DNA of 64,000 bases from Agilicoccus flavus (GTDB lineage: Bacteria; Actinomycetota; Actinomycetes; Actinomycetales; Dermatophilaceae): positions 248,001 to 312,000 of the forward strand of contig NZ_JACYXE010000002.1 of the NCBI RefSeq assembly GCF_014857905.1. The letters run 5' to 3'. Below, piece by piece: positions 35,473 through 44,681 of the stretch. Both the position numbers and the translations under genes were made by a program. Under the pieces are notes generated by a model that saw nothing but the letters and a program-made list of their open reading frames with translations, had not been told where the DNA came from and did not search any database. Numbering within the stretch: the stretch's first letter is position 1; every line of letters starts with the position of its first letter.

Positions 35473-36138
35473 ATGGTCATGACGGGGACCCGGGTGGTCG
35501 GGCTCGACCTGGGGGTGACGGACGGTGTGAGCGCCGACGCCATCGCGTCGCAGCTCGCGTCCCAGGCGCGGGCTCAGGGCGCGAGCGCCGCACGCCTCGT
35601 CGTCGGAGTACATCGGGTCCTGGGGGCCGGGCCGGCCGACCCCACGCTGCCGGGGACCGGCCACCTCGCCCTCTCGCTGCGCGCCGACGACCTCGACGAC
35701 GAGCAGGTGTGGGCGGTGGCGTCGAAGGTGGCCGCGCGCGTGTTGGGCGAGCAGCCGGACCGCGGCGCCCTCGTGCTCGGCCGCCGACGCAGCGGGCCCC
35801 GGCCGCTGCAGCGATGCGCGGAGGCGGCGGCCCGCGAGCAGACCGATCGCCTCGCCGGCCGGGCCGTCGCGTTCCCCGGCGACGGCCTCGTCGGCGCGGT
35901 CCAGGTGGGGGACCTCACGAGCGGCACGGTCATCGACGAGGTGCTGGATCTTGCGGGTTCCGGACCCCGTGCGGACGACCTCGTGCTGCTCGCCGGGCGC
36001 GCGCGGCCGCGCTGGCAGTTCGGCTCCCTCGTCCTGCACGTGCTGCCCGCCCCGGGCGCGGGTGACGGGGCCGTGTACGTCCCGGTGGAGACGATGCGGA
36101 CCGGCCCGGTCGCGTCGGAGGCCGGGCCCGCTGCCTAG
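35473..36138 (+). CDS. Conserved-looking protein of unknown function
   Basis: A 221-residue, probably cytoplasmic protein that I do not recognise. It has no signal peptide or membrane segment. It begins VMTGTRVVGLDLGVTDGVSA and alternates hydrophobic strands and helices (TGHLALSLRADDLDDEQVWA; AVQVGDLTSGTVIDEVLDLA), so it looks like a folded alpha/beta protein. ATG 35473 follows GGAGGAG by 2 bases; the ATG two codons later, with better spacing, may be used. It ends 9 bases before acyP and is probably cotranscribed with it. Confidence 0.6.
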   Translation: MVMTGTRVVGLDLGVTDGVSADAIASQLASQARAQGASAARLVVGVHRVLGAGPADPTLPGTGHLALSLRADDLDDEQVWAVASKVAARVLGEQPDRGALVLGRRRSGPRPLQRCAEAAAREQTDRLAGRAVAFPGDGLVGAVQVGDLTSGTVIDEVLDLAGSGPRADDLVLLAGRARPRWQFGSLVLHVLPAPGAGDGAVYVPVETMRTGPVASEAGPAA

Positions 36139-36147
36139 TCTGGCGCC

Positions 36148-36429
36148 ATGAGCAGCGCGGGGTTCTTCGTCCGAGGCCGGGTGCAGGGGGTCGGGTTCCG
36201 CTGGTGGACGCGGTCACGCGCCCTCGAGCTGGGCCTCGTCGGCTTCGCTCGCAACTGCGACGACGGGCGCGTCGAGGTCGTCGCCCAGGGCGCCCCCGAG
36301 GCCGTGGACCGCCTCGAGGAACTGCTGCGGGAGGACCCGAGCACCTCGGGCCGCCCCGGCCGGGTCGAGAGCGTGGGCCGCCGGGACGTCGACGAGCGGC
36401 CGGACCTGCAGGGCTTCGTCGAGCGCTGA
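36148..36429 (+). CDS. acyP: Acylphosphatase
   Basis: A 93-residue enzyme that hydrolyses acyl phosphates. The active site is complete: the phosphate loop with catalytic Arg in FVRGRVQGVGFRWW, and the Asn in GFARNCDDGRVEVVAQG. The last 25 residues (GRPGRVESVGRRDVDE) form the usual end. In many actinobacteria it lies shortly before smc; here two lipoprotein genes on the other strand intervene. Confidence 0.95.
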   Translation: MSSAGFFVRGRVQGVGFRWWTRSRALELGLVGFARNCDDGRVEVVAQGAPEAVDRLEELLREDPSTSGRPGRVESVGRRDVDERPDLQGFVER

Positions 36430-36440
36430 GAGGCGGCGCG

Positions 36441-37505
36441 TCAGGCCGGGGGCGCCGCGGCGCGCGGGGCGGCGCGCACGCGATCCGGGGCGGGCATCCG
36501 CACGTCCACCGGGTCGCCGTGGCGGCGGTAGACGATCTCGACGACCCCGCCCGGGGAGCGGGTGAGCAGGCGGCGCAGGCGCCGGCGCCCGTCGGTCCAG
36601 ACCTCGTAGGCGCCCGGCGCCGCGGCGTCGCCCGCGCCGTCGACGGGGCCAGGACCGTCGACGGGGCCAGGGCCGTCGACGGGGCCAGGACCGTGGTCGC
36701 CCTCGCCCGTGCCGCCCGTGCCGCCCGTGCCGCCCGGGCCGGCGGGGCCCCGAGGATCGCCGGAGGCACCGGACCCGCGGGCCGGGGCGGTCGACGGGGC
36801 GACGAGGAGCACGTAGTGGCGCAGTCGCTCGGTCGAGCCGTCGGGGTCGGGTTCGGCCCCGAGGAACCGCACCTCGCGCACCGCCGCCGCCTGCAGGGCC
36901 GGCGACGCGAGGGGGTCGACGGTGTTCGCGAGATCGACGCCGATGGCGGCGACCCGGTCGCGGGGGTAGGCCGTGAACGTGCCGCCGCGGCCGGGCTCGG
37001 CGACGAGGACGCGGCCGCCGTCGGTGAGGACGGTGGTCGCGCGCCGGCCGGACCCGGCGACGAACGCGCCGGCCCACGGCCGGTCGGGCCGTGACACGTC
37101 GGCCTGTGCCGTCATCGAGGCGACGGAGCCGTCGTCGAACAGCGACATGACCTCCACCCGCACGGTGCCCGCGGCCGACTGCGCCGAGCCGACGCCGCGC
37201 AGGAACGCGCCGGTGCCGACGAGTGAACCGGGGCCCGCCGTGAACGGGTCCGCGGAGGCCCGCGACGGGGAGCGGGCCGGCCCCGAGGCTGCCGGGGTGC
37301 TCGGGCCGGGCAGGGGAGCGGCCACGTGGCCCTCGCCCGAGCGGGGTGCCGGTGCCGCCGCGCACGCGCCCGACCCCGCCAGCACGAGGAGGGCCGCGCC
37401 GGCCGCGCCGACGCGCGTGCACCCGGCCCGCGCTCGCCCGGTCCGACGGCGCTCGGCGTGCGGTCGGCCGGTTCGTGCCCGCTCGGTCCGTGCTCGGTTC
37501 GTCAT
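36441..37505 (-). CDS. LppX/LprG-like lipoprotein, low-complexity insert
   Basis: A 354-residue predicted lipoprotein. An Arg-rich start is followed by a hydrophobic run ending SGACAAAP (Cys near residue 48). The mature part, from ADPFTAGPGSLVGTGAFLRG, has the layout of LppX/LprG proteins, which carry lipids between membrane and cell wall. A linker near residues 255-295 is repetitive (GPGPVD three times, then GGT three times). It resembles the next lipoprotein gene (ADPFT...FL), so the two look like tandem paralogs. ATG 37505 is chosen. The lipid-binding role is inferred from family likeness only. Confidence 0.65.
   Translation of the reverse strand: MTNRARTERARTGRPHAERRRTGRARAGCTRVGAAGAALLVLAGSGACAAAPAPRSGEGHVAAPLPGPSTPAASGPARSPSRASADPFTAGPGSLVGTGAFLRGVGSAQSAAGTVRVEVMSLFDDGSVASMTAQADVSRPDRPWAGAFVAGSGRRATTVLTDGGRVLVAEPGRGGTFTAYPRDRVAAIGVDLANTVDPLASPALQAAAVREVRFLGAEPDPDGSTERLRHYVLLVAPSTAPARGSGASGDPRGPAGPGGTGGTGGTGEGDHGPGPVDGPGPVDGPGPVDGAGDAAAPGAYEVWTDGRRRLRRLLTRSPGGVVEIVYRRHGDPVDVRMPAPDRVRAAPRAAAPPA
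36637..36737. repeat. Two short tandem repeats in a lipoprotein gene
   Basis: Three 18-bp units starting CCGTCGACGGGGCCAGG (36637-36690) encode GPGPVD repeats on the minus strand. Three 9-bp GCCGCCCGT units (36711-36737, the last varied) encode GGT repeats. Unit number is likely to vary by slippage. Confidence 0.85.
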
Positions 37506-37560
37506 GGTGGCCCGCTTCCCCAGGTTCGCGGTGGTACGGCGCGGGCGCCCCACGCACCCG

Positions 37561-37588
37561 CGCCCACACCCTAAGGAGGGTGTGGGCG
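37561..37588 (-). terminator. Hairpin between the two lipoprotein genes
   Basis: CGCCCACACCCT-AAGG-AGGGTGTGGGCG is a perfect 12-bp stem. It would end the transcript of the lipoprotein gene at 37695-38540 before the second one. Confidence 0.65.
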
Positions 37589-37694
37589 CGTGTGGGTCGT
37601 CCCGGCGTCCGGTCGCCGCCGGCCGCCCGGGTCTCGGACCCGGGTCGTCAGGCCCCGGTGTCGAGCCGGGTGCGGAGCGGGTCGCGGGCGGGTG

Positions 37695-38540
37695 TCAGCT
37701 CGCGGACGGCGCCGGCTGGGACCCCGGCATCGCGGGGGCCGTCGTCACCTGCGCGGCGGGCGGGGCGGCGACCTTGACGGGCTCGCCGTACTTGCTCACG
37801 GCCATGTCGATGGTGGCCCCGTTCTGGGTGAGCTGCATCTTGCGGACGAGCTTGCCCGAGTCCACCCACACGTCGTAGGGGATCTTGGCGGCGGCGGTGC
37901 CGGTCGGCGCCGGCACGTTCGTCGCGCCGGCCGCCTTCTGCGCCTTGACCGGGTCGATGACGAGGGCGTAGCGGCGCAGCTTCTCGCCCGAGACGTCCTC
38001 CTCGCCCTTGAAGGTGATCGCGTCGATCGCCTGCTGCTGGGCCTTGAGGCTCTCGCTCGGGTTCATCATCTTCTTGAAGTCGACCCCGCCCTGGGCGGCC
38101 AGGTCCTGCATCGACATCTTCACGAACTTGCCGCCGGCCTGGCCGGGCATCTTCAGGTAGACGCTCTCGCCGTCCATGATCATGTCGACGCCGCCGGTCT
38201 GGCCGGGCGCGCTCATCGTCAGCGTGGCCTTCGGCTTGTTCGGGTCGGACACGTCCTGATCGCCGGTCATCGTGATCTTCTGACCCTGCGCCGACATCGT
38301 CATCTGCATGTGGAACGTCTTCTTGTCCTGCTGCGCCTTCTGCGTCTCGCCGAGGAAGGTGGCGACGTCGACCTGCGTGCCGGGGGCGACGGTGAACGGG
38401 TCGGCGGCGGCCTGTTCGCTCGTGGCGGCGGTCGTGGAGTTGCCGGCGGGCGCCGCCTGGTCGGCGCCGCTGCAGGCCCCCAGCCCGAGGAACAGCGGCA
38501 ACGCGAGGGCGGCGGCGGCGCGGGTGGTGCGAGTCTGCAC
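37695..38540 (-). CDS. LppX/LprG-like lipoprotein
   Basis: A 281-residue predicted lipoprotein with signal peptide AAAALALPLFLGLGAC (lipobox LGAC, Cys near residue 23) and a Ser/Thr/Ala linker. The mature domain begins ADPFTVAPGTQVDVATFLGE and alternates short strands (FHMQMTMSAQGQKITMTGDQ; KFVKMSMQDLAAQGG; PYDVWVDSGKLVRKMQL), as in the LppX/LprG and LolA-like folds. It has more Lys and Met than its Arg/Gly-rich paralog downstream. GTG 38540 has GGGGAG 6 bases upstream. Divergent from smc. Confidence 0.75.
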   Translation of the reverse strand: MQTRTTRAAAALALPLFLGLGACSGADQAAPAGNSTTAATSEQAAADPFTVAPGTQVDVATFLGETQKAQQDKKTFHMQMTMSAQGQKITMTGDQDVSDPNKPKATLTMSAPGQTGGVDMIMDGESVYLKMPGQAGGKFVKMSMQDLAAQGGVDFKKMMNPSESLKAQQQAIDAITFKGEEDVSGEKLRRYALVIDPVKAQKAAGATNVPAPTGTAAAKIPYDVWVDSGKLVRKMQLTQNGATIDMAVSKYGEPVKVAAPPAAQVTTAPAMPGSQPAPSAS

Positions 38541-38809
38541 GAGGATCTCCCCTGATCGTCGGTGGACGCGGGCCGGGTGACCTGCGCGCTCTGCCGACCA
38601 CTGTACGGACACCCGCCTGGATGCCCCCTGCGAGCCGCGGCGGGCGCGGCGGCCGGTTCGCCCCGGGCTGCGCAGGAGTTCCCGCCCAGTGGCCCCGTGC
38701 GGCGCTGCGTCGCGGCTCGGGCGGGCGGCGCCGATACAGTGCCGGGGCAGGGCCACCCACGCCACGGCGCGGTCCGCACCCAGCATCGACCCCGGGGAGA
38801 CCACGGAAC

Positions 38810-41800
38810 GTGTACGTCAAGAGCCTGACCCTGCGCGGCTTCAAGTCGTTCGCGTCGGCGACCCACCTCCGCCTCGAACCGGGTATCACGTGCATCGTCG
38901 GGCCGAACGGGTCGGGCAAGTCGAACGTCGTCGACGCCCTGGCCTGGGTCATGGGGGAGCAGGGCGCCAAGACCCTGCGCGGCGGCAAGATGGAGGACGT
39001 CATCTTCGCGGGCACCTCGGGGCGTCCGCCGCTCGGCCGGGCCGAGGTGACGATGACGATCGACAACACCGACGGGGCCCTGCCGATCGACTACGCCGAG
39101 GTGACGATCAGCCGGACGATGTTCCGCACGGGCGGGTCCGAGTACGCCATCAACGGGACCGGGTGCCGTCTCCTCGACATCCAGGAACTGCTGTCCGACT
39201 CCGGGATCGGCCGCGAGATGCACGTCATCGTCGGCCAGGGGCAGCTCGACGCCGTGCTCCGCGCGACGCCCGAGGAGCGCCGCGGCTTCATCGAGGAGGC
39301 CGCGGGCGTCCTCAAGCACCGCAAGCGCAAGGAGCGCGCGCTGCGCAAGCTCGAGCAGATGGAGGGCAACCTCACCCGCGTCGCGGACCTCACGACCGAG
39401 ATCCGGCGCCAGCTCGGCCCGCTCGGCCGGCAGGCGGAGACCGCGCGCCAGGCGGGCGTCATCCAGGCCGACGTCCGCGACGCGCGTCTGCGCCTGCTCG
39501 CCGACGACCTCGCGCAGCTCACGTCGACCCTGGAGCAGGAGGTGGCCGACGAGTCCGCGCTCCTCGCCCGGCGCGCCGAGGTGGAGGGCGAGCTGACGGA
39601 GGTCCGCAAGCGGCTCCGGACGCTCGAGGCCGGCGCCGCCCAGGCGTCCGCGGCGGTGTCGGCGGCCCAGCAGCGGTGGTACGACCTGTCGGCGCTGCGC
39701 GACCGTCTCACCTCGGTCGGCCAGCTCGCGGCGGAGCGCGTCCGGCTCCTCGCGGACGACGACCGTGACGAGCCGGCGACGCCGCGGCGCGACCCCGACG
39801 CCCTGCGGGCCCAGGCCGCCCAGGTGCGCGCCGACGAGGACGAGCTGCGGGGGCGGATCGAGGGCCTGGCCGAGACGCTCGCACGGGCGGTGGCCGAGCG
39901 CGAGGAGATCGAGGGCGCGGCGCGGGCCGAGCGCGAACGCCTCGCCCGCCTCGCGCGGGCCGCCGCCGACCGGCGCGAGGGACTCGCCCGGCTCGCCGGC
40001 CAGGTCGCGGCCCAACGCAGCCGGGTCGAGGCGGGGGAAGCCGAGATCGGTCGTCTTCGCGAGGCCATCGAGACGGCCGAACGGCGGGCGAGCACCGCGG
40101 AGTCCGAGTTCGCGCGTCTCGAGGCGAGCGTCGCCGACGAGGAGGAGGGCGAGGAGGGCCTCGACTCCGCCTACGAGGAGAGCGCCGCGGCCGCCGAACG
40201 GGCCAGGGCGCAGGTCGAGGAACTCGTCGCGGCGGGCCGGACCGCGGAGGGCGAACGCACCAACGCCCACGCCCGCCGGGAGGCGCTCGAGCTGAGCCTG
40301 CGCCGCAAGGACGGCGGCGAGACCCTCCTCGCGCAGGGTGGGGCCGGGCTGCTGGGGACCGTGCCGTCGTTGCTGTCGGTCGAGTCGGGGCACGAGGCGG
40401 CGCTGGCCGCCGCGCTCGGCTGGGCCTCCGACGCCGTCGTCGTCGACTCGTTGGCCACCGGCACCGACGCGCTGCGCCGGCTGCGGGAGGACGACGGCGG
40501 CCGCGTGGGGCTGCTCGTCGCGGCGGGGCCGGCGGGGCCGGCGGCCGTCTCGGAGCACTCCGGGCCCATACCCGATCGGTCCACGGACGGATTCCCGGCC
40601 GGGGCGCGCTGGGCGGTCGACGTCGTCTCGTGCGGTGCCGGCCTCGACGCGGCCGTGGGGCGACTGCTCGCCGGCGTCGTCCTCGTCGCCGACGACGACG
40701 CCGCCCGGGCCCTGCTCGACGCGCGCCCCGAGCTCACCGCCGTCACCGCGGCCGGCGACGTCGTCTCCGCGCACCTCCTGCGGGGCGGGAGCGCGGGGGC
40801 ACCGAGCCTCATCGAGATCACGTCGGCGGTCGAGGAGGCCGCCGCCGCCGAGGCCGACGCGACGGCCCGAGGCGAACGGATCCGTTTCGCGCTCAACGCC
40901 GCCCGCGAGGAGGCGACCCGCCTGGAGGAGAGGGCCGAGGCGGCCCTGTCCGACCTGCACGTCTCCGACGCGCGGATGTCGGCCGTCGCCGAGGCGCTGG
41001 GCCGGCTCTCCGCGGAGGTCGGCGGCGCCCGGGCCGAGGCCGAGCGTGGCCGTGCGGCCATGACGACGGCGCAGGACTCTCTCGAGGCGAGCCGCGCCGA
41101 GCTCGGGCGGCTCGAGGACCGGCTCGCGCAGGCGCAGGGGGACACCGACGACACGGACGAGACCTCTCGGACCGAGAAGCCCGACGCCTCCGAGCGGGAC
41201 CGGCTCGAGGACGCCGCCCAGGCGGCCCGGGCGGCCGAGACCGAGGCGCGGCTGACCCTGCGTACCCGTGAGGAACGCCTGCGCGCGATGTCGGGTCGCG
41301 CCGACTCCCTCGAGGGCCAGGCGCGCGCCGAGGTCGCCGCCCGCGAGAAGGCGCGCGCCCGCGCCGAACGCCGGGCCCGGAGCTCGCGGACCGCCACCGC
41401 CGTCCGCGACATCGCGGAGCGGGGCGCCCGACGCGTCGCGGCGTCGGTCGAGGTGGCCGCGGAGCGGCGGGCCCGGTCCGAGGCCGAGCGGGCGACCCAC
41501 GACGCCGACCTGGCCGCGGCGCGCACCGCGGTCGACGCGCTCGCCGAGAAGCTGCGCGAGCTCACCGACACCGCTCACCGCGACGAGGTCGCCCGCACCC
41601 AGCAGCGGCTGCGGATCGAGGCGCTCCAGGCCCGCGCCCTCGACGAGCTCGGCGTGGACCCGGAGGTGCTCGTCGACGAGTACGGCCCGCACCGACCCAT
41701 CCCGCCGGTGCCCGACCCCGCCCTGTCCCAGGAGGAGGCCGAGGCGCTCGAGGCGGTGCCGTTCGTCCGCGTGGACCAGGAGAAGCGCCTCAAGCGGGCC

Positions 41801-42427
41801 GAGCGCAGGCTCGCCCAGCTCGGGCGCATCAACCCGCTCGCGCTCGAGGAGTTCGCGGCTCTCGAGGAGCGGCACACGTTCCTCGTCGAGCAGCTCGACG
41901 ACCTGCGCCGGAGCAAGAAGGACCTGCTCGACATCGTCGCCGAGGTCGACGAGCGGGTGCAGCGCGCCTTCGCCGAGGCCTACGTCGACACGGCGGCCCA
42001 GTTCGAGGGCGTGTTCTCGCGCCTGTTCCCCGGGGGCGAGGGTCGCCTGACCCTCACCGACCCGGACAACATGCTGACGACCGGGATCGAGGTCGAGGCG
42101 CGGCCGCCGGGCAAGAAGATCAAGCGGCTCTCGCTGCTCTCGGGTGGGGAGCGGTCGCTCACGGCGGTGGCGCTGCTCGTGTCCATCTTCAAGGCGCGGC
42201 CGAGCCCGTTCTACATCATGGACGAGGTGGAGGCGGCGCTCGACGACACGAACCTCGGGCGGCTCATCACGCTCTTCGAGGAGCTGCGGGACTCGAGCCA
42301 GCTCATCGTCATCACCCACCAGAAACGGACGATGGAGGTCGCCGACGCCCTGTACGGCGTGACCATGCGCGGGGACGGCGTGACGACTGTCGTCTCCCAG
42401 CGGATCCGCGAGGCGCAATCGGCCTGA
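38810..42427 (+). CDS. smc: Chromosome segregation protein SMC
   Basis: A 1205-residue condensin ATPase. The N-terminal head has SLTLRGFKSFA and Walker A GPNGSGKSNVVDAL (about residues 32-45). Long Arg/Glu/Ala-rich coiled coils flank a hinge near residues 500-680 (GGAGLLGTVPSLLSVESGHE onward). The C-terminal head holds the LSLLSGGERSLTAVALL signature and Walker B FYIMDEVEAALDD. With ScpA and ScpB it compacts and segregates chromosomes. GTG 38810 sits just before the conserved start. The hinge carries an extra acidic/Gly-rich stretch. Confidence 0.97.
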   Translation: MYVKSLTLRGFKSFASATHLRLEPGITCIVGPNGSGKSNVVDALAWVMGEQGAKTLRGGKMEDVIFAGTSGRPPLGRAEVTMTIDNTDGALPIDYAEVTISRTMFRTGGSEYAINGTGCRLLDIQELLSDSGIGREMHVIVGQGQLDAVLRATPEERRGFIEEAAGVLKHRKRKERALRKLEQMEGNLTRVADLTTEIRRQLGPLGRQAETARQAGVIQADVRDARLRLLADDLAQLTSTLEQEVADESALLARRAEVEGELTEVRKRLRTLEAGAAQASAAVSAAQQRWYDLSALRDRLTSVGQLAAERVRLLADDDRDEPATPRRDPDALRAQAAQVRADEDELRGRIEGLAETLARAVAEREEIEGAARAERERLARLARAAADRREGLARLAGQVAAQRSRVEAGEAEIGRLREAIETAERRASTAESEFARLEASVADEEEGEEGLDSAYEESAAAAERARAQVEELVAAGRTAEGERTNAHARREALELSLRRKDGGETLLAQGGAGLLGTVPSLLSVESGHEAALAAALGWASDAVVVDSLATGTDALRRLREDDGGRVGLLVAAGPAGPAAVSEHSGPIPDRSTDGFPAGARWAVDVVSCGAGLDAAVGRLLAGVVLVADDDAARALLDARPELTAVTAAGDVVSAHLLRGGSAGAPSLIEITSAVEEAAAAEADATARGERIRFALNAAREEATRLEERAEAALSDLHVSDARMSAVAEALGRLSAEVGGARAEAERGRAAMTTAQDSLEASRAELGRLEDRLAQAQGDTDDTDETSRTEKPDASERDRLEDAAQAARAAETEARLTLRTREERLRAMSGRADSLEGQARAEVAAREKARARAERRARSSRTATAVRDIAERGARRVAASVEVAAERRARSEAERATHDADLAAARTAVDALAEKLRELTDTAHRDEVARTQQRLRIEALQARALDELGVDPEVLVDEYGPHRPIPPVPDPALSQEEAEALEAVPFVRVDQEKRLKRAERRLAQLGRINPLALEEFAALEERHTFLVEQLDDLRRSKKDLLDIVAEVDERVQRAFAEAYVDTAAQFEGVFSRLFPGGEGRLTLTDPDNMLTTGIEVEARPPGKKIKRLSLLSGGERSLTAVALLVSIFKARPSPFYIMDEVEAALDDTNLGRLITLFEELRDSSQLIVITHQKRTMEVADALYGVTMRGDGVTTVVSQRIREAQSA

Positions 42428-42600
42428 ACGGGGTTTGCCTCCCGGCCCATGAGCCTCGGCGCGGCGCGGGTCGGCGCGGCGTCCCGGGCGGTCCGCGACA
42501 CGCCGGTCGACACGCCCGCCGTGACCTGATCGTTACCTGTTTGTCGGACTGAATCCTGCTGGCGGCAAAGGAAATCGGCTCACCTGTCGATCATTGAGGC

Positions 42601-43191
42601 ATGGAGGTCATGTTGTTCTGGGTCGCCGGGGTCGCCGCGTTCGCCGTGCTCGTCGTGATCGGGGTCGCCATCCCCGCGCTGCGGGCCGGTCGCCGACCGT
42701 CCACCGTGTTCTCTCGCCGCCGGGCCGAGCGTGCCCGCCGCGAGGCCGAGCGGCCCATCGCGACCGCCGCCGAGCGGGTGTCGGCCGACTCCCGCGCCCG
42801 TCGGGTGCGCCTCGCGCTGAGCGACCTCGTCAGCGGGCGACGCGCCGTCGGGCACCGGCCGGAGGCGTCGCACGAGACCGGCACTGCGGCCGCCCCGGCC
42901 TCGCCGTCGCAGTCCCGGTCGGCCGCCGATCGCGACCTTGTCAGCGCCGCCGACCGCCAGGCGCAGGCCGCCCACGCCGCGCAGGACGCCGTGGCCGGCC
43001 GGCTCGGGAGCGCCGAGCGGGGCGACGAGATCGCCGCCCGGCGCCGCGACGCACAGGAGCGCATCGCCGCCACCGCCACCAACCGGATGGCGCTGTCGGC
43101 CCCGACGAACGCCCCGGGCGAGATCGTCGAGATCGCCGTCGACGACGTCCCCGAGTACTTCGACCTCCCGCGCGCCAGCGGCGGTCGCTGA
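42601..43191 (+). CDS. Membrane-anchored hypothetical protein
   Basis: A 196-residue protein with one N-terminal membrane segment (VMLFWVAGVAAFAVLVVIGVA, less its ends) and a long Arg/Ala/Glu-rich cytoplasmic part likely to be helical and disordered. The C-terminus NAPGEIVEIAVDDVPEYFDL is less repetitive and may be a short folded or binding motif. I do not recognise a family. It lies between smc and ftsY in the same direction, so a link to chromosome or membrane biogenesis is possible but only by position. Confidence 0.6.
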   Translation: MEVMLFWVAGVAAFAVLVVIGVAIPALRAGRRPSTVFSRRRAERARREAERPIATAAERVSADSRARRVRLALSDLVSGRRAVGHRPEASHETGTAAAPASPSQSRSAADRDLVSAADRQAQAAHAAQDAVAGRLGSAERGDEIAARRRDAQERIAATATNRMALSAPTNAPGEIVEIAVDDVPEYFDLPRASGGR

Positions 43192-43371
43192 CCCCGGCGG
43201 CGCTCACCCGAGAACTCGCCGCCGACCCCGCCGACCCGCACGGTCCCACTCGAGCGCCGCCCGGCGCCCCCCGCCCGCCTCCCTGGCCCTCCCCGGTGCC
43301 GAGCCCCGCCGGCCGGCGCCACCCACGGCCCACGACGTGAGGCGTTCCGGGCCATGGGTCAGGATGGGCGG

Positions 43372-44565
43372 GTGGACTTCATCACCGGCTTGTTCAACGA
43401 CCTCGGCACGCTCCTGATCGTCATCGGCGTGCTCCTCGTCGCGGGGATCGGCGCCCTCGTCGGCCTCGTCCGGCCGGGCCGGCGACGCACCCGCGACCTG
43501 CGCGGCGGTTCTCGCCCCGGGGGTGTCGTCGGCGGCGACGAGCGCGGCAGACCGGGAGCCGGCGGCGGCGCGACCACCCTCGAGCGCGACGAACTCGCCG
43601 GGCGCGAGGACGTCGACGCGACGTCCACCCTCGAGCGACCCACCGGCGCCCGGGGCCGGCTGCAGCGCCTGCGGGCCCGGCTCGCCGGCAGCAACTCGGC
43701 GCTCGGCCAGGCGCTGCTCGCGCTCCTCGCGGGCGGTCGGCTCGACGACGAGGCCTGGGAGGACGTCGAGGACACGCTGCTCGCCTCCGACCTCGGCGTC
43801 GAGGCGAGCCAGGAACTCGTCGCCTCCCTCAAGCGGCGGGTCCAGGTCGAGGGCACGACCGACGAGGCCACCGTGCGCCGGTGGCTGCGCGAGGATCTCG
43901 TGCGGATCATCGACCCCGAGATGGACCGGCGCGTCAGCTCGCGCCGGATCGAGGGACGCCCCGCCGTCGTCCTCGTCGTCGGGGTCAACGGCACCGGCAA
44001 GACGACGACGGTGGGCAAGCTCGCCCGCGTCATGGTGGCCGAGGACCGCGACGTGCTCCTCGGGGCGGCCGACACGTTCCGCGCCGCCGCCGCCGATCAG
44101 CTCCAGACGTGGGGCGAGCGCGTCGGCGTCCCGACCGTGCGCTCCGACGTCGAGGGCGCCGACCCGGCCTCGGTCGCGTTCGAGACCGTCAAGGCCGGCC
44201 TCGAACAGGAGGTCGACGTCGTCATCATCGACACCGCGGGCCGCCTGCACAACAAGGCCAACCTCATGGGCGAGCTCTCCAAGATCAAGCGCGTCGTCGA
44301 GAAGCAGAGCCCCATCGACGAGGTCCTGCTCGTCCTCGACGCGACGACCGGGCAGAACGGCCTCGCGCAGGCCGCCGTGTTCGCCGAGGCCGTGAACATC
44401 ACGGGCATCGTCCTCACCAAGCTCGACGGCACCGCGAAGGGCGGCATCGTCGTCGCCGTGCAGCGCAAGCTGGGCGTCCCGGTCAAGCTCGTCGGTCTGG
44501 GGGAGGGCCCGGACGACCTCGCCCCCTTCGACCCCGAGGCCTTCGTCGACGCGCTGCTGGACTGA
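43372..44565 (+). CDS. ftsY: Signal recognition particle receptor FtsY
   Basis: A 397-residue SRP GTPase that docks ribosome-nascent chain complexes at the membrane. An N-terminal hydrophobic segment (TLLIVIGVLLVAGIGALVGL) should insert in the membrane, an acidic/basic linker follows, then the NG domain: ALLAGGRLDDEAWEDVEDTLL, the P-loop GVNGTGKTTTVGKLA, DTFRAAAADQLQTWGER, DTAGRLHNKANLM, TKLDGTAKGG and GLGEGPDDLAPFDP. GTG 43372 has AGGA 7 bases upstream; an in-frame ATG at 43354 is possible. Confidence 0.95.
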   Translation: MDFITGLFNDLGTLLIVIGVLLVAGIGALVGLVRPGRRRTRDLRGGSRPGGVVGGDERGRPGAGGGATTLERDELAGREDVDATSTLERPTGARGRLQRLRARLAGSNSALGQALLALLAGGRLDDEAWEDVEDTLLASDLGVEASQELVASLKRRVQVEGTTDEATVRRWLREDLVRIIDPEMDRRVSSRRIEGRPAVVLVVGVNGTGKTTTVGKLARVMVAEDRDVLLGAADTFRAAAADQLQTWGERVGVPTVRSDVEGADPASVAFETVKAGLEQEVDVVIIDTAGRLHNKANLMGELSKIKRVVEKQSPIDEVLLVLDATTGQNGLAQAAVFAEAVNITGIVLTKLDGTAKGGIVVAVQRKLGVPVKLVGLGEGPDDLAPFDPEAFVDALLD

Positions 44566-44621
44566 GTTCGGGGGCCTCCGGCCCCCGCCACCCCCGCCAC
44601 CCCCGGCCCCAGGTCCGAGGG

Positions 44622-44681
44622 GTGAGATGTCACGTCGGACCGGGCCCGAGCGGCGGGCCCCGGCCGGACGTGCGATCTCAC
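44622..44681. terminator. Large imperfect inverted repeat between ftsY and flippase
   Basis: GTGAGAT (44622) pairs with ATCTCAC (44675-44681), CACGTC with GACGTG, and GC-rich inner arms continue. It could end transcription from both convergent genes; the flippase stop codon lies inside its right arm. Confidence 0.55.

Noticed and set aside
38300-42418. A 1372-codon minus-strand frame opposite smc
   Set aside because: It mirrors the codon bias of smc, has no recognisable domain, and smc is certain.
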